Positions 53,185 to 62,582 of a stretch of DNA of 64,000 nt are shown here, one piece after another. Origin of the DNA: Polluticaenibacter yanchengensis. Lineage in GTDB: Bacteria > Bacteroidota > Bacteroidia > Chitinophagales > Chitinophagaceae. The position numbers and the translations under genes were made by a program. Location of the stretch: positions 100,466-164,465 of the forward strand of contig JAQGEF010000009.1 in NCBI GenBank assembly GCA_027854065.1, in the 5' to 3' direction. The stretch's first letter is position 1, and the number at the start of each line of letters is the position of its first letter. The notes beneath the pieces are model-generated. The model ran no database searches. It was given only the letters and a program-made list of their open reading frames with translations, and was not told where the DNA came from.

Positions 53185-54345
53185 TCAGATTTTTAAAATA
53201 GAGGCGACCAGCTCACGGGACTCTATATCACTTTCGAATAAATCGTCCAGGGTTGGCTTTTCTATAAACGCTACTTTTTCCATAGCCTGCTCTATTACGG
53301 CCATCATGTCTAAAAATCCTATCCGGTTTTTCAGAAATGCCCAAACGGCCAGCTCATTGGCTGCGTTCATAATACAAGGCAGGTTACCGCCTTTGTTCAG
53401 TGCTTCTATGGCCAGCGCCAGGTTTTTAAATGTTCTCATATCCGGTTCTTCAAAAGTGAGTTGTTCGAATCTTCTGAAATCTAACCTTGGATAATCTGTT
53501 TTTAATCGTTTAGGGAAACCCATGGCATATAAAATCGGCAATTTCATATCCGGCAATCCCATCTGCGCTTTTATGCTGCCATCTTCAAACTGTACCATAC
53601 TGTGTATGATGCTTTGGGCATGTATCACTACTTCTATCTGGCTTGGCTTCAGGTTGAATAACCATTTGGCTTCAATCATTTCCAGGCCTTTATTCATCAG
53701 CGTGGCACTGTCTATGGATATCTTGGCGCCCATGTTCCAATTCGGATGCTGTAACGCATGGTCGCGTTTTACATTGACAAGGTAATTGGGCTTTTTACCT
53801 CTGAAAGGACCACCGCTGGCTGTTAAGATAATTTTCTCGATCTTATTATTCTGCTCGCCCACCAGGCACTGGAATATGGCTGAATGCTCACTGTCAACAG
53901 GTATAATCGGTGCTTTATTTTCTATCGCCTTCTGCATAACGATATCACCGCCTACTACCAGTGTCTCTTTGTTTGCCAGGGCAATGGCTTTGCCTTGTTC
54001 AATGGCCCTTAAGGTTGGCTTTAAACCGGCATATCCTACAATCGCAGCCAGCATCATGTCGTAAACGTCCATGGCTGCAGCGTCTTCAATGGCTTCTTCC
54101 CCGGCAAATACTTTTACATCGGTGCGTGCCAGTGCTTCTTTTACTTTCTGGTATTTGGATTCATCACCAATAACAACAATATTGGGATTGAACTTTAATG
54201 CCTGCTCTATTAACAAATCAGCGTTTTTAAGCGCTGTTAGTATTTCTACAGAAAATTTATCGGGATTGGCTGCTATTACCTCCAATGCCTGTGTGCCTAT
54301 TGACCCTGTAGAACCGAAAATGGCTATTCGTTTTTGATTACTCAT
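53185..54345 (-). CDS. dxr: 1-deoxy-D-xylulose 5-phosphate reductoisomerase
   Basis: 386 residues; the committed step of the MEP isoprenoid pathway, turning DXP into MEP with NADPH. The N-terminal IFGSTGSIGTQALEVI is the NADPH loop, PVDSEHSAIFQCL holds the metal ligands, and KIILTASGGPFRG and HPNWNMGAKISIDSATLMNKGLE are family signatures. It lies 21 nt downstream of the GH3 gene on the same strand, probably in one operon. Confidence 0.97.
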   Translation of the reverse strand: MSNQKRIAIFGSTGSIGTQALEVIAANPDKFSVEILTALKNADLLIEQALKFNPNIVVIGDESKYQKVKEALARTDVKVFAGEEAIEDAAAMDVYDMMLAAIVGYAGLKPTLRAIEQGKAIALANKETLVVGGDIVMQKAIENKAPIIPVDSEHSAIFQCLVGEQNNKIEKIILTASGGPFRGKKPNYLVNVKRDHALQHPNWNMGAKISIDSATLMNKGLEMIEAKWLFNLKPSQIEVVIHAQSIIHSMVQFEDGSIKAQMGLPDMKLPILYAMGFPKRLKTDYPRLDFRRFEQLTFEEPDMRTFKNLALAIEALNKGGNLPCIMNAANELAVWAFLKNRIGFLDMMAVIEQAMEKVAFIEKPTLDDLFESDIESRELVASILKI

Positions 54346-54366
54346 TGAATTCTCTTTTTGTGTGTG

Positions 54367-55869
54367 TTAAGAAGATAAAGCGAAAGGTAACAAACCATCT
54401 GCTATTTTCCTGTCATTGCTTAACCGCGGCACTTTGTTCTGTCCTCCTAATTTCCCTACAGATTTCATGTATTCTATAAACCCGTTCTTTTGCATTGGTG
54501 TTATTTTAAGCCTTTCTAAAATATTACCGGCAATGAGGTCTTCATAATATACATTTTTCTCTCTTAATACATTATCTATCAGTAAGGCAAATGCTTCCAG
54601 GTCAGCAGGCGGCGGCCCGTCAAATTCAATAAACCATTCATGGTAACTCTTACCGGCTTCTGCTTTTACCATTGGCGCCACTGTAAATTCCAGGATGCCA
54701 ACATTTGCCTGTTTGGTAGCCTGTAAAATAGCATGCTCTACTTCTTCTACGATCACGTGTTCTCCAAATGCGCTTAAATAATGCTTTATGCGGCCGCTGA
54801 CTATAATTTTATACGGATCTTTACTAATAAATTTTACCGTATCACCTATATTGTACGCCCATAAACCTGCATTACTGCTTACAATAATAGCGTAGTTTTC
54901 GCCAATCTCCACTTCTTTTAATGATAAGCGGGTCGGGTTGGCATTCTCTATTTCTTTGGCCGGTACAAATTCAAAAAATATGCCGCTATTAGTATTTAAT
55001 AGCAGACCGGGTTCTTTATAATTATCCTGGAATGCGAAAAAACCTTCGGATGCCGGATACAATTCTACCATATCTACTTCACGTCCAATGCTTTCTATCA
55101 ACCTGTTCTTATATGGTTCAAAATTTACACCGCCTTGTACCATTACACTGAAATTCGGGAAGATCTCTCCCACTTTTTTACCGGTCTTTTCCTGCAACCT
55201 GTCAAAATACATCTGCATCCAGGGTGGGATACCGCTAATAAGCGTCATGTCTTTGGATAAAGTCTCTTCAACTATTTTATCCAGCTTTGTTTCCCAATCT
55301 TCTATGCAATTGGTCTCATAGCTCGGCATCTGGTTAGTGCGCAGGTATTTGGGTACATGATGGTTCACTATACCGCTTAACCTGCCGGTAGGTACGTCTT
55401 TTGTGCGTTCCAGTTCCGGGCTCCCGCTCAGGAAAATAAGTTTACCGTCGCTAAAGTTATAATTACCGGATTGTACCATATAGCATAACAGCGCATTCCT
55501 GGCACCATTTATATGGTTTGATATGGAATCGTTGGTAATTGGAATATATTTAATACCACTGGTGGTGCCGCTGGTTTTGGCAAAATATGCCGGGCGCCCT
55601 TTCCAGGTGACATTGTGTTTGCCTTCCTTAATTTTTTCTATATAAGGCTTAAAAGCTTCATAATCTCTTATTGGTACCTGCTTTTTAAAGTCCTCATAAT
55701 TTTTTATAGCATCAAAATCATGATCTTTTCCAAAATCTGTTTTAGCGGCTTTTGTTATCAGTTCTTTCAAAATCCTGTCCTGGTCCTCAACACTGTTTTC
55801 CGCGGCTTTCTTTATTTGTTTATGTACAATACCCGCAAAAGGTCTTGCCAATAACGATTTTACCTTCAT
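54367..55869 (-). CDS. GH3 auxin-responsive promoter family protein
   Basis: 500 residues. GH3-type adenylating fold: ATP loop AKTSGTTSGIKYIPIT near residue 102-117, then VELYPASEGFFAFQD and NIGDTVKFISKDPYKIIVSGRIKHYLSAFGEHV. Plant GH3 enzymes join amino acids to hormones; bacterial members are uncharacterised acyl-adenylating enzymes whose substrate is unknown. Immediately upstream of dxr. Confidence 0.92.
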   Translation of the reverse strand: MKVKSLLARPFAGIVHKQIKKAAENSVEDQDRILKELITKAAKTDFGKDHDFDAIKNYEDFKKQVPIRDYEAFKPYIEKIKEGKHNVTWKGRPAYFAKTSGTTSGIKYIPITNDSISNHINGARNALLCYMVQSGNYNFSDGKLIFLSGSPELERTKDVPTGRLSGIVNHHVPKYLRTNQMPSYETNCIEDWETKLDKIVEETLSKDMTLISGIPPWMQMYFDRLQEKTGKKVGEIFPNFSVMVQGGVNFEPYKNRLIESIGREVDMVELYPASEGFFAFQDNYKEPGLLLNTNSGIFFEFVPAKEIENANPTRLSLKEVEIGENYAIIVSSNAGLWAYNIGDTVKFISKDPYKIIVSGRIKHYLSAFGEHVIVEEVEHAILQATKQANVGILEFTVAPMVKAEAGKSYHEWFIEFDGPPPADLEAFALLIDNVLREKNVYYEDLIAGNILERLKITPMQKNGFIEYMKSVGKLGGQNKVPRLSNDRKIADGLLPFALSS

Positions 55870-56564
55870 AATATAGGTGCTTAATTATTTAGTTACCTAG
55901 ATAATTATATGTTTAGTTGAAATAACGATTTAAACTTTATTAAGCATAAATGGCTAAATATTCCGAAAGCAAGCTTTTAAACATTTACTCTATTCTTATT
56001 ACCCATTAACACCTAATTCAACAGTTCAAAAATCCAATCCCAAAAGTAGAAATTTATTATCACTTAAGCTGAAATCCTTTTTTTAAAAACATTAATTTAG
56101 GGAAACCTTTATTGAATGGCGCATCGAGATAATGAAAGGGTATATTTTCTATTGAGCGGTCTTTTGTGGTACTATTTAACATCGTTGTGTCACTCCCTGC
56201 AACGTCAGTACAAAATCAACGGCGCAATACATTGAATAAATAAATTATAAAACCATTTTTATCGGGCATAGTTTAGGATATCTGAGTATCATAAATTACC
56301 GGATGAATAAAAAACGGAAAATATTGAAGTCCTATTTCTTATTTCAGCATTTATTGAGAGCATATTTATTCATGAGGATTCAGGATTTGTACAAGCAAAC
56401 AATAGACGGTACCAAAATCATCGTGAACATTCCTGGCAGATTTGTAATTTCGGTTACAGATGATATTCACCCCGGAATATTCTGAAGGACTTGCAGAAAA
56501 AAACAAAGGCCGGTTCCATTTTATAGACAGAGCTATTTAATGAAAACAACTTAAAAAGCAATAA
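55870..56564. other. Intergenic region with one short repeat
   Basis: It contains the second 28-bp repeat (56171-56198) and a 60-codon frame at 56303-56485 that I do not accept as a gene. No terminator or tRNA stands out. Divergent promoters for GH3 and the GNAT gene should lie here. Confidence 0.5.
56171..56198 (+). repeat. 28-bp dispersed repeat, copy 2
   Basis: actatttaacatcgttgtgt followed by cactccct; 26 of 28 bases match the copy at 24616-24643. Confidence 0.55.
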
Positions 56565-57023
56565 ATGCATATTTTAAAAAGAACAACTTCCGATAATTTG
56601 GATTTTCAGAACCTGGTATTAGAACTCGATAAAGATCTGGCGCGTAAAAACGGCGCAGCAAACGCTTTTTTTGCTCAATTCAACAAAATAGACCATATTA
56701 AATATGTTGTGGTGGCCTACGACGCTAATGGTATAGCTAGCGGATGCGGAGCTATGAAAGAATATGAAAAAGGAGTGATCGAAATTAAAAGAATGTTTGT
56801 TCCTATGGATAAGCGCGGAAACGGAATTGCGGGAAAAATTCTATCCGAATTACAAATTTGGGCAAAGGAACTAGGCTATAAAAAGTGTATTTTAGAAACC
56901 GGTGATAAAATGGTTGAAGCAATAGGTCTGTATAAGAAAAATAATTTTCAAATAATACCCAACTACGGTCAATATGCAGATGTTGAAAGCAGCATCTGTT
57001 TTCAAAAAGAAATTACTGAATAA
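56565..57023 (+). CDS. GNAT-family N-acetyltransferase
   Basis: 152 residues. Motif A of the acetyl-CoA site reads IEIKRMFVPMDKRGNGIAGK (about 77-96), with the R/KxxGxG/A pyrophosphate loop, preceded by the SGCGAMKEYEKG strand pair and followed by KKCILETGDKMVEAIGLYKK. It would acetylate an amine; the substrate is unknown. Free-standing. Confidence 0.9.
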   Translation: MHILKRTTSDNLDFQNLVLELDKDLARKNGAANAFFAQFNKIDHIKYVVVAYDANGIASGCGAMKEYEKGVIEIKRMFVPMDKRGNGIAGKILSELQIWAKELGYKKCILETGDKMVEAIGLYKKNNFQIIPNYGQYADVESSICFQKEITE

Positions 57024-57250
57024 TGGATATTATTAGTTTCTAACATAGTGCTATAGCTTTCCTAAAATCATTGACAGCAATACCAACTAATAAGATGGAA
57101 GCTTTTACTATAATAGTATTTGTTATTGAATAGCATTGCCTGTTTTAAACAGAATTCTTAACAACCTTTATTTCATTATTTTGTGGCAATAATACTTACT
57201 GTTTTTAACAGTACCCATAAGGTGATGAAAAATCTAAGTTGAATGCAGAT

Positions 57251-57820
57251 ATGAGTAAAACTCTGAGAGAACAGTTTGAAAAACTTATAGACGTTACGGA
57301 TGACGAGTTCGATTACATCTTAAGCCATTTCACTTACAGGAAATTCAAAAAACATCAATTTATATTGCAGGAAGATCAATTGGTATTATATGACTATTTT
57401 CTGCTCTCGGGTTGTGTAAAATCTTACTATACCGATAAAGCCGGAAAAATGCATATCCTTCTTTTTGCTATCCGGGACTGGTGGATCACAGATTATGAAG
57501 CATATTATTATCAACGAAAGGCCAACGTAAATATTGATTGTTTGGAAGATACCGAGGTATTGTGTCTCAGCAATGAAAACAGGGAAAAGCTCTGTAAGGA
57601 GTTTCACCAGGTCGAACATTTTTTCAGAAAGAAAACCAACCGCAGGAACGTTGCTTTGCAAAACCGGATCCTGTCGCTTTTGAGCAGCACGGCAAAAGAA
57701 CGATACGAAAAATTCATCTTGGAATATCCTTCATTGGTACAGAAGTTACCTAAACATACATTAGCAGCATATCTGGGCGTAACACGGGAAACATTGAGCC
57801 GCTTATATTCTTCAAAATAA
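57251..57820 (+). CDS. Crp/Fnr-family transcriptional regulator
   Basis: About 189 residues from the ATG at 57251; an in-frame TTG at 57239 is a less likely start. Residues about 20-115 form the cyclic-nucleotide-binding-like beta-roll (KHQFILQEDQLVLYDYFLLSGCVKSYY), but the cAMP phosphate-binding motif is not evident. The C-terminus has a short winged helix (LPKHTLAAYLGVTRETLSRL). The cluster that follows (YceI, nitronate monooxygenase) is probably its target. Confidence 0.9.
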   Translation: MSKTLREQFEKLIDVTDDEFDYILSHFTYRKFKKHQFILQEDQLVLYDYFLLSGCVKSYYTDKAGKMHILLFAIRDWWITDYEAYYYQRKANVNIDCLEDTEVLCLSNENREKLCKEFHQVEHFFRKKTNRRNVALQNRILSLLSSTAKERYEKFILEYPSLVQKLPKHTLAAYLGVTRETLSRLYSSK

Positions 57821-57913
57821 TTGATTTACCTCACATTTTCTTTGTGAGGTATGTCCTTCCTCCCTTTTAAGAATACACTGATTTTTGTCTTGTCAAATTA
57901 AAAATCAAGAACA

Positions 57914-58435
57914 ATGACAAAATTTAACATTCAAACAGAAAGCAGCACCGTCAATTGGACTGGTAAGAAAGTTTTAGGATTACACACCGGAACCATTCAA
58001 ATTAAAAGTGGTTTTTTGAGTTTTGAAAAAGAGGAGATAATCAATGGAGAGATCGTCATTGATATGACTTCAATTATTATTACTGATATTGCCGACAGAG
58101 CTATTTATAAAGAGTTTTTCGATCATTTGAACAATGATGATTTTTTCTCTGTTAATCAATTTAAAACTGCATCTTTGAAAATCAGAAGCGGGCGAAAAGA
58201 AGCCTCTCATTATAGAATCAACGGTGATCTCACCATCAAGGATATTACCCACCCCATTCAGTTCATAGCCACTGTAGAAATATTCACAGATTTCTTACAT
58301 GCTTTAGGCGAAATTAAAATAGACCGGACATTGTACAATATAAGATATGGCTCGGGAAAGTTTCTTCCCAACCTGGGAGACAAACTGATTTATGATGAAT
58401 TTGTACTGCAATTCAAATTGATTGGACAACGATAA
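57914..58435 (+). CDS. YceI-family protein
   Basis: 173 residues with the lipocalin-like YceI barrel: NIQTESSTVNWTGKKVLGLH, GEIVIDMTSI, FKTASLKIRSG, YRINGDLTIKDITHPIQF. There is no signal peptide, so unlike E. coli YceI it is probably cytosolic. The fold binds polyisoprenoids or other amphiphiles and is often induced by stress. 93 nt after the Crp/Fnr gene and 11 nt before the nitronate monooxygenase gene. Confidence 0.9.
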   Translation: MTKFNIQTESSTVNWTGKKVLGLHTGTIQIKSGFLSFEKEEIINGEIVIDMTSIIITDIADRAIYKEFFDHLNNDDFFSVNQFKTASLKIRSGRKEASHYRINGDLTIKDITHPIQFIATVEIFTDFLHALGEIKIDRTLYNIRYGSGKFLPNLGDKLIYDEFVLQFKLIGQR

Positions 58436-58446
58436 ATGTTATAGAT

Positions 58447-59532
58447 ATGTGGACAAACACAAAATTTACGAAACTCACAGGAATTGACTTACCCATTATT
58501 CAGGGTCCGTTTGGCGGGAAGTTATCCTCAGTAGCACTTACTGCCATTGTTTCAAATGCGGGCGGTTTAGGTTCTTATGGCTGTCAGCCTTACAGTGCTG
58601 CCGAAATTGTCGCAATTTCCAATAGCATCAGAAAAATGACTGCCAAACCATTTAATCTAAACCTTTGGATTAATGATCAGGACGAGGCCGTAAAGGAATT
58701 TGATCAAAGTAAATTTCAAAAAGTCATCAAAATCTTTCAGCCCTATTTTGAAGAGATAGGGATAGAGCCTCCTGAATTCCCTTTACCGGGCAGTCCCGGG
58801 TTTCAAGAACAGATTGAGGCTGTTTTTGAGGCAAAGCCCGCAATTTTCAGTTTTGTTTATGGCATACCAAGTGCCGCTATTCTGGAAAGATGCCGGCAGC
58901 TGGGGATTATAACAGTAGGCGCTGCTACAACCGTAGATGAAGCCATCGCTATAGAAAATGCAGGAGTGGATGCCGTAGTCGCTACAGGATTTGATGCAGG
59001 CGGTCACAGGGTTTCTTTTTTGGATAAACCCGATGAAAGCCTGGTAGGAACGTTTTCATTAATTCCGCAAGTGGCTGATGTTGTAAAAATTCCGGTGATT
59101 GCAGCCGGAGGGATTGCTGATGCCCGAGGGATAAAGGCCGCCATGGCACTAGGTGCAGATGCGGTACAGATGGGCACTGCATTTTTGGCTACCAGGCAAT
59201 CCGGGGCAAGTAATATTCATCGTGAAAAATTATTCTCAAAAGAAGCACGTTATACAACATTGACCAAAGTCTTTACAGGAAGGTTGTCCCGGGGAATCAA
59301 AAACCGCCTGACAGAGGAGTTAAAAGAGTTTCAGAGTAGTTTTGCACCTTATCCTCTCCAGGGAAAAATTGTTGGCCAACTAGGGGCTTATCCTGCAACC
59401 TCAGAATCAAATCCCGAATTAAAATCATTTTGGGCAGGACAGGCGGCACCTATTCTTCAATACCATGATGCCGGAAATTTAATTGCCGCGATTATTGCTG
59501 AGATGAACAATCTGGTCAAAAATGGGGCTTAA
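58447..59532 (+). CDS. Nitronate monooxygenase
   Basis: 361 residues, FMN-dependent TIM barrel of the 2-nitropropane dioxygenase family. IIQGPFGGKLSSVALTAIVS is the N-terminal FMN segment, VATGFDAGGHR holds the catalytic histidine, and PVIAAGGIADARGIKAAMALGADAVQMGTAFL is the phosphate-binding part. It oxidises alkyl nitronates such as propionate 3-nitronate. 11 nt after yceI, and the terminator at 59567 closes the operon. Confidence 0.9.
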   Translation: MWTNTKFTKLTGIDLPIIQGPFGGKLSSVALTAIVSNAGGLGSYGCQPYSAAEIVAISNSIRKMTAKPFNLNLWINDQDEAVKEFDQSKFQKVIKIFQPYFEEIGIEPPEFPLPGSPGFQEQIEAVFEAKPAIFSFVYGIPSAAILERCRQLGIITVGAATTVDEAIAIENAGVDAVVATGFDAGGHRVSFLDKPDESLVGTFSLIPQVADVVKIPVIAAGGIADARGIKAAMALGADAVQMGTAFLATRQSGASNIHREKLFSKEARYTTLTKVFTGRLSRGIKNRLTEELKEFQSSFAPYPLQGKIVGQLGAYPATSESNPELKSFWAGQAAPILQYHDAGNLIAAIIAEMNNLVKNGA

Positions 59533-59566
59533 AATATAGCCAAACCCCTACTGATTAAGGATTTGA

Positions 59567-59607
59567 TAGTGTTTCAATGAAAACAGTTTCATTGAAACAC
59601 TATTTTT
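59567..59607 (+). terminator. Terminator of the Crp/YceI/NMO cluster
   Basis: Perfect 16-bp stem tagtgtttcaatgaaa (59567-59582) with tttcattgaaacacta (59587-59602), loop ACAG and TTTTT. 34 nt after the stop. The rest of the gap to 59950 shows no accepted gene. Confidence 0.93.
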
Positions 59608-59950
59608 GGCAAAAAATAGTCAAAAAGTGCCAGGTTCGTGAGTACCAATCCTTCATTAAAAAGAAAAAGAGATGGTAAACAGCGCTATCATTAAACAGAG
59701 TGCTTTCACCATTTTTGCATTAAAAATAAACAATTCTCTCAATGCCATCAGTTCGTATGGTTAAAGAAATAGATAATCGAACGATAGGTAGTCCGGCAGT
59801 GATTTCCGCCCACCTCTGCTTCTTATGCGCCCAGTTTATTGCTCTCAAATTACTCTGCAGCAGCGTTTGATATCCATCAATTGGCAAATTATATTTCAAC
59901 CAGGTGCGAACTCAAAAAAGTAACATTACTGACCGGTATGCCAAAAATAC

Positions 59951-59980
59951 AAAGGCAACAGCCATAAGCCGTTGCCTTTA
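59951..59980 (-). terminator. Terminator of ilvE
   Basis: On the minus strand aaaggcaacggc and gctgttgccttt form a 12-bp stem with one mismatch. It lies 24 nt past the ilvE stop. The T-run after it is weak. Confidence 0.6.
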
Positions 59981-60003
59981 TAAATACATCAGTCAATAAC
60001 AGT

Positions 60004-61065
60004 TTATACTGTCACTAACCAATTGTAGCGGTCATCTACCCTGCCATAGCGGATATCGTCAATGCGTTTGGTGACTTCAGGAGACACTTCCCATTTATCG
60101 CAATCAAAAGTCATAGAAAAATCTTCATATACCAGTTCCTGTATGCGGCTGATAGTAGCAGCCGTACCTGTACCGAACGCTTCTTTTAATTCACCGGATT
60201 TGTAGGCTTCCAGGATTTCATCGATGCTAAGGTTACGCTCTTCCACCGTTAAACCCATTTCCTTTAATATCTGTATAACACTGTTGCGTGTAACGCCTTC
60301 CAGTATTGTACCGTCTTCCAAACCAGGAGTAATGGCCTTATTCCCGATAATAAAAAACGCATTCATGGTACCCATTTCCTGCACATACTTGTGCTCAATG
60401 GCATCCATCCACAACACCTGGTCAAAGCCTTTGTCTTTCGCCACTTTAGCAGCGTATAATGAACTGGCATAGTTACCTGCCACTTTTGTATAACCTACAC
60501 CACCCGGTACCGCACGCACATATTGCTCTTCCACGTATATACGCATCGGCTTAGGATAGTAAGGACCGGTAGGGCTAAGCAATACCATAAATTTGTAGCT
60601 ATCACTTGGCTTTACACCTATCACTTCATCCAAAGCAAACATAAACGGGCGGATATACAGGGAGTGGTTTTCCTTATTAGGAATCCAGTCCTGGTCTAAT
60701 GCCACCAATTGTTTGGTACCTTCTACAAAAACTTCTGCAGGAATTTTCGGCATCATTAAGCGCTCCGCAGAACGGTTAAAACGCTTAAAGTTATCTTCCA
60801 GTCTGAAAATAGCAGCGTCGCCATTGGCTAATCGGTAAGCTTTTACACCTTCAAAAATGCTCTGGCCATAATGCAGGGCCGCGTTAGCAGGAGATATACT
60901 GATATTTTGATAAGGAATAATTTGCAGGTTGGTCCATTCGCCATTAATATAGTCTGCCACAAACATGTGGTCAGAAAAGTTTTTACCAAAAGGTAAATTG
61001 TTCCAGTCTAATCCGGAAAGCTTGCTCTCGTTAATTTTCGTAACTTTTATATTCAAATTTGCCAT
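60004..61065 (-). CDS. ilvE: Branched-chain amino acid aminotransferase
   Basis: 354 residues from the ATG at 61063-61065 (MANLNIKVTKINESK), which fits the family; an open frame continues 70 codons upstream but its product is unlike BCATs and runs into the divergent gene. It is a fold-type IV PLP enzyme: the lysine is in GYTKVAGNYASSLYAAKVA, with EMGTMNAFFI and GTGTAATISRI for cofactor contact. It catalyses the last step of valine, leucine and isoleucine synthesis. Divergent from the gene at 61124. Confidence 0.95.
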   Translation of the reverse strand: MANLNIKVTKINESKLSGLDWNNLPFGKNFSDHMFVADYINGEWTNLQIIPYQNISISPANAALHYGQSIFEGVKAYRLANGDAAIFRLEDNFKRFNRSAERLMMPKIPAEVFVEGTKQLVALDQDWIPNKENHSLYIRPFMFALDEVIGVKPSDSYKFMVLLSPTGPYYPKPMRIYVEEQYVRAVPGGVGYTKVAGNYASSLYAAKVAKDKGFDQVLWMDAIEHKYVQEMGTMNAFFIIGNKAITPGLEDGTILEGVTRNSVIQILKEMGLTVEERNLSIDEILEAYKSGELKEAFGTGTAATISRIQELVYEDFSMTFDCDKWEVSPEVTKRIDDIRYGRVDDRYNWLVTV

Positions 61066-61123
61066 ACAAGGAATTTGTCTAATTTTGGCAAAGTAACAAA
61101 AAATAAGATACTTTACAGCAAGT

Positions 61124-61717
61124 ATGGAACAGAACAATACACAATTAGATAAAATTATCATTCCTGATTTATTATTGGCAGATATGTATAAACATTCGCT
61201 GGTAGTGTTAGATGATATTGAACCACGCACCCCAATTGCTGTAAATGCGGCGCAAACGGTGAATGAACCTGCCACGGTTTACGAACCGGTCACCAAAAAA
61301 ACGGCAGACCAGCTCACCTGGCTGGGAGGCTTCAATAAACGGATCCTGATCATTGTAAATGAACCCGATGCGGTGTACCTGAACGATGCGGACATGCTGC
61401 TGATCACCAAAATGCTGGAAGCAGTAAAAATATCATTGGCAGACGTTGCCATTGTCAATAATGCACAATTCGATTTAAAGGACCATGATGCCTTAAGTAA
61501 AAAATTACCCGCCAACTTTTTCCTGTTATTTGATGTGCAGGCCACGGAAATTGGCGCCCCGCTTAAAATTCAGCCCTTCCAGGTATTGCCGTGGAACGGT
61601 AAACAGTTCCTGTTCAGCCCTTCGCTAACGGTTATTAATACGCCGGGAGCGGAGCAGGTTACCATGAAGAAAAACATCTGGACCTCGCTGAAAAAGATAT
61701 TCGACGCATTTCAATAA
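61124..61717 (+). CDS. Conserved hypothetical protein
   Basis: 197 residues, no signal or membrane segment. Residues about 65-150 look like an alpha/beta domain: KRILIIVNEPDAVYLNDADML, EAVKISLADVAIVNN, LPANFFLLFDV. I do not recognise a named family. The start codon is only 58 nt from the divergent ilvE start, so the two promoters overlap. Confidence 0.8.
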   Translation: MEQNNTQLDKIIIPDLLLADMYKHSLVVLDDIEPRTPIAVNAAQTVNEPATVYEPVTKKTADQLTWLGGFNKRILIIVNEPDAVYLNDADMLLITKMLEAVKISLADVAIVNNAQFDLKDHDALSKKLPANFFLLFDVQATEIGAPLKIQPFQVLPWNGKQFLFSPSLTVINTPGAEQVTMKKNIWTSLKKIFDAFQ

Positions 61718-61778
61718 AGAACAATACGGAATTGATCATTAAAAGCAGGTATTTACCAGTTCCGGTCATGTTCAATTC

Positions 61779-61888
61779 TTTTGGGGCTCTCCGCTGTTGA
61801 AATGCGATGCTACATCCGTTCCGGCTGCTCCGGGCTCGCTACGCTCGGTGCTCCTGCGTCGCACCAGGCCCTGCACATCCGGCAGCCC
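61779..61888 (-). repeat. Dispersed repeat family 1, copy D (inverted)
   Basis: On the minus strand it begins gggctgccggatgtgcaggg, contains tgcgacgcaggagcaccgag and cgtagcgagcccgg, then gcagccggaac, and ends gagagccccaaaa. It is the least degenerate copy, with the core equal to copy A. It lies between the 61124 gene and the pyrophosphatase, and the pyrophosphatase frame extends upstream through it only by chance. Confidence 0.85.
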
Positions 61889-61968
61889 CTCGGCAGTCAA
61901 TCTTTTATCAGCAAGGCGCCATAAATGCAAAAGGACTTAATACAATATACAGGCAATCATTAACTATT

Positions 61969-62547
61969 ATGCATACTATTATATTTGCGACCAATAACGC
62001 TAATAAAGTGAACGAGATCCGCAGCCAGCTGGGAGATAGTTTTAATATTATCCCGCTTAAAGAAGCGGGTATTGACATTGATATTCCTGAACCTCATGAT
62101 ACTTTGGAGGCAAATGCCACGGAGAAATCCGGTACCATATTCAGGTTGACCGGTCAACCCTGCTTCAGTGAAGACACCGGCCTTGAAATTGAAGCCATCA
62201 ATAATGAGCCGGGGGTAAGAAGTGCGCGTTATGCCGGTGAGGGTAAGGATAGCAATGATAATATTGACCTGGTTTTAAAGAATATGTCAGGTATTACAAA
62301 TAGAAAAGCAAGATTCAGAACTGTTATTTCTTTACAGCTGAATGGCAGGGAACATTTGTTTGAAGGCATCTGTACCGGCAAAATTCTTACTGCCAGGGAT
62401 GGTGAAAAAGGATTTGGTTATGACCCTATATTCGTTCCTGATGGCGCAGATACCAGTTTTGCACGCATGACTACCAATGAAAAAAATCTCTACAGCCACC
62501 GGGCGAAGGCTGTTAAGCAACTGATAGATTTTCTGAAAACTGTATAA
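61969..62547 (+). CDS. rdgB: XTP/dITP pyrophosphatase (non-canonical purine NTPase)
   Basis: 192 residues from the ATG at 61969 (MHTIIFATNNANKVNEI), the usual start; the upstream open frame is repeat sequence. It removes ITP, dITP and XTP from the nucleotide pool as monophosphate plus pyrophosphate. Signatures are FATNNANKVNEI, FSEDTGLEIEAINNEPGVRSARYAG, GYDPIFVPDG and SHRAKAVKQL. Confidence 0.94.
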   Translation: MHTIIFATNNANKVNEIRSQLGDSFNIIPLKEAGIDIDIPEPHDTLEANATEKSGTIFRLTGQPCFSEDTGLEIEAINNEPGVRSARYAGEGKDSNDNIDLVLKNMSGITNRKARFRTVISLQLNGREHLFEGICTGKILTARDGEKGFGYDPIFVPDGADTSFARMTTNEKNLYSHRAKAVKQLIDFLKTV

Positions 62548-62582
62548 CTGACGCGAAAATTTGAACCTGGAAAATAAAGCAA

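Noticed and set aside
56303-56560. A 60-codon frame that could continue in another frame as ...EYSEGLAEKNKGRFHFIDRA
   Set aside because: A frameshifted remnant is possible, but I recognise no family, so I do not call a pseudogene. Comparison with a relative would decide.
59600-59950. Possible small frames between the NMO terminator and ilvE
   Set aside because: Short frames in two phases (one ending near 59870) have no signal peptide, domain or start context that supports them.
61066-61275. Upstream extension of ilvE by 70 codons
   Set aside because: It crosses the divergent gene at 61124 and gives a sequence unlike any BCAT N-terminus.
61807-61968. Upstream extension of the XTP/dITP pyrophosphatase
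   Set aside because: The added codons come from repeat family 1 copy D; the normal N-terminus starts at 61969.
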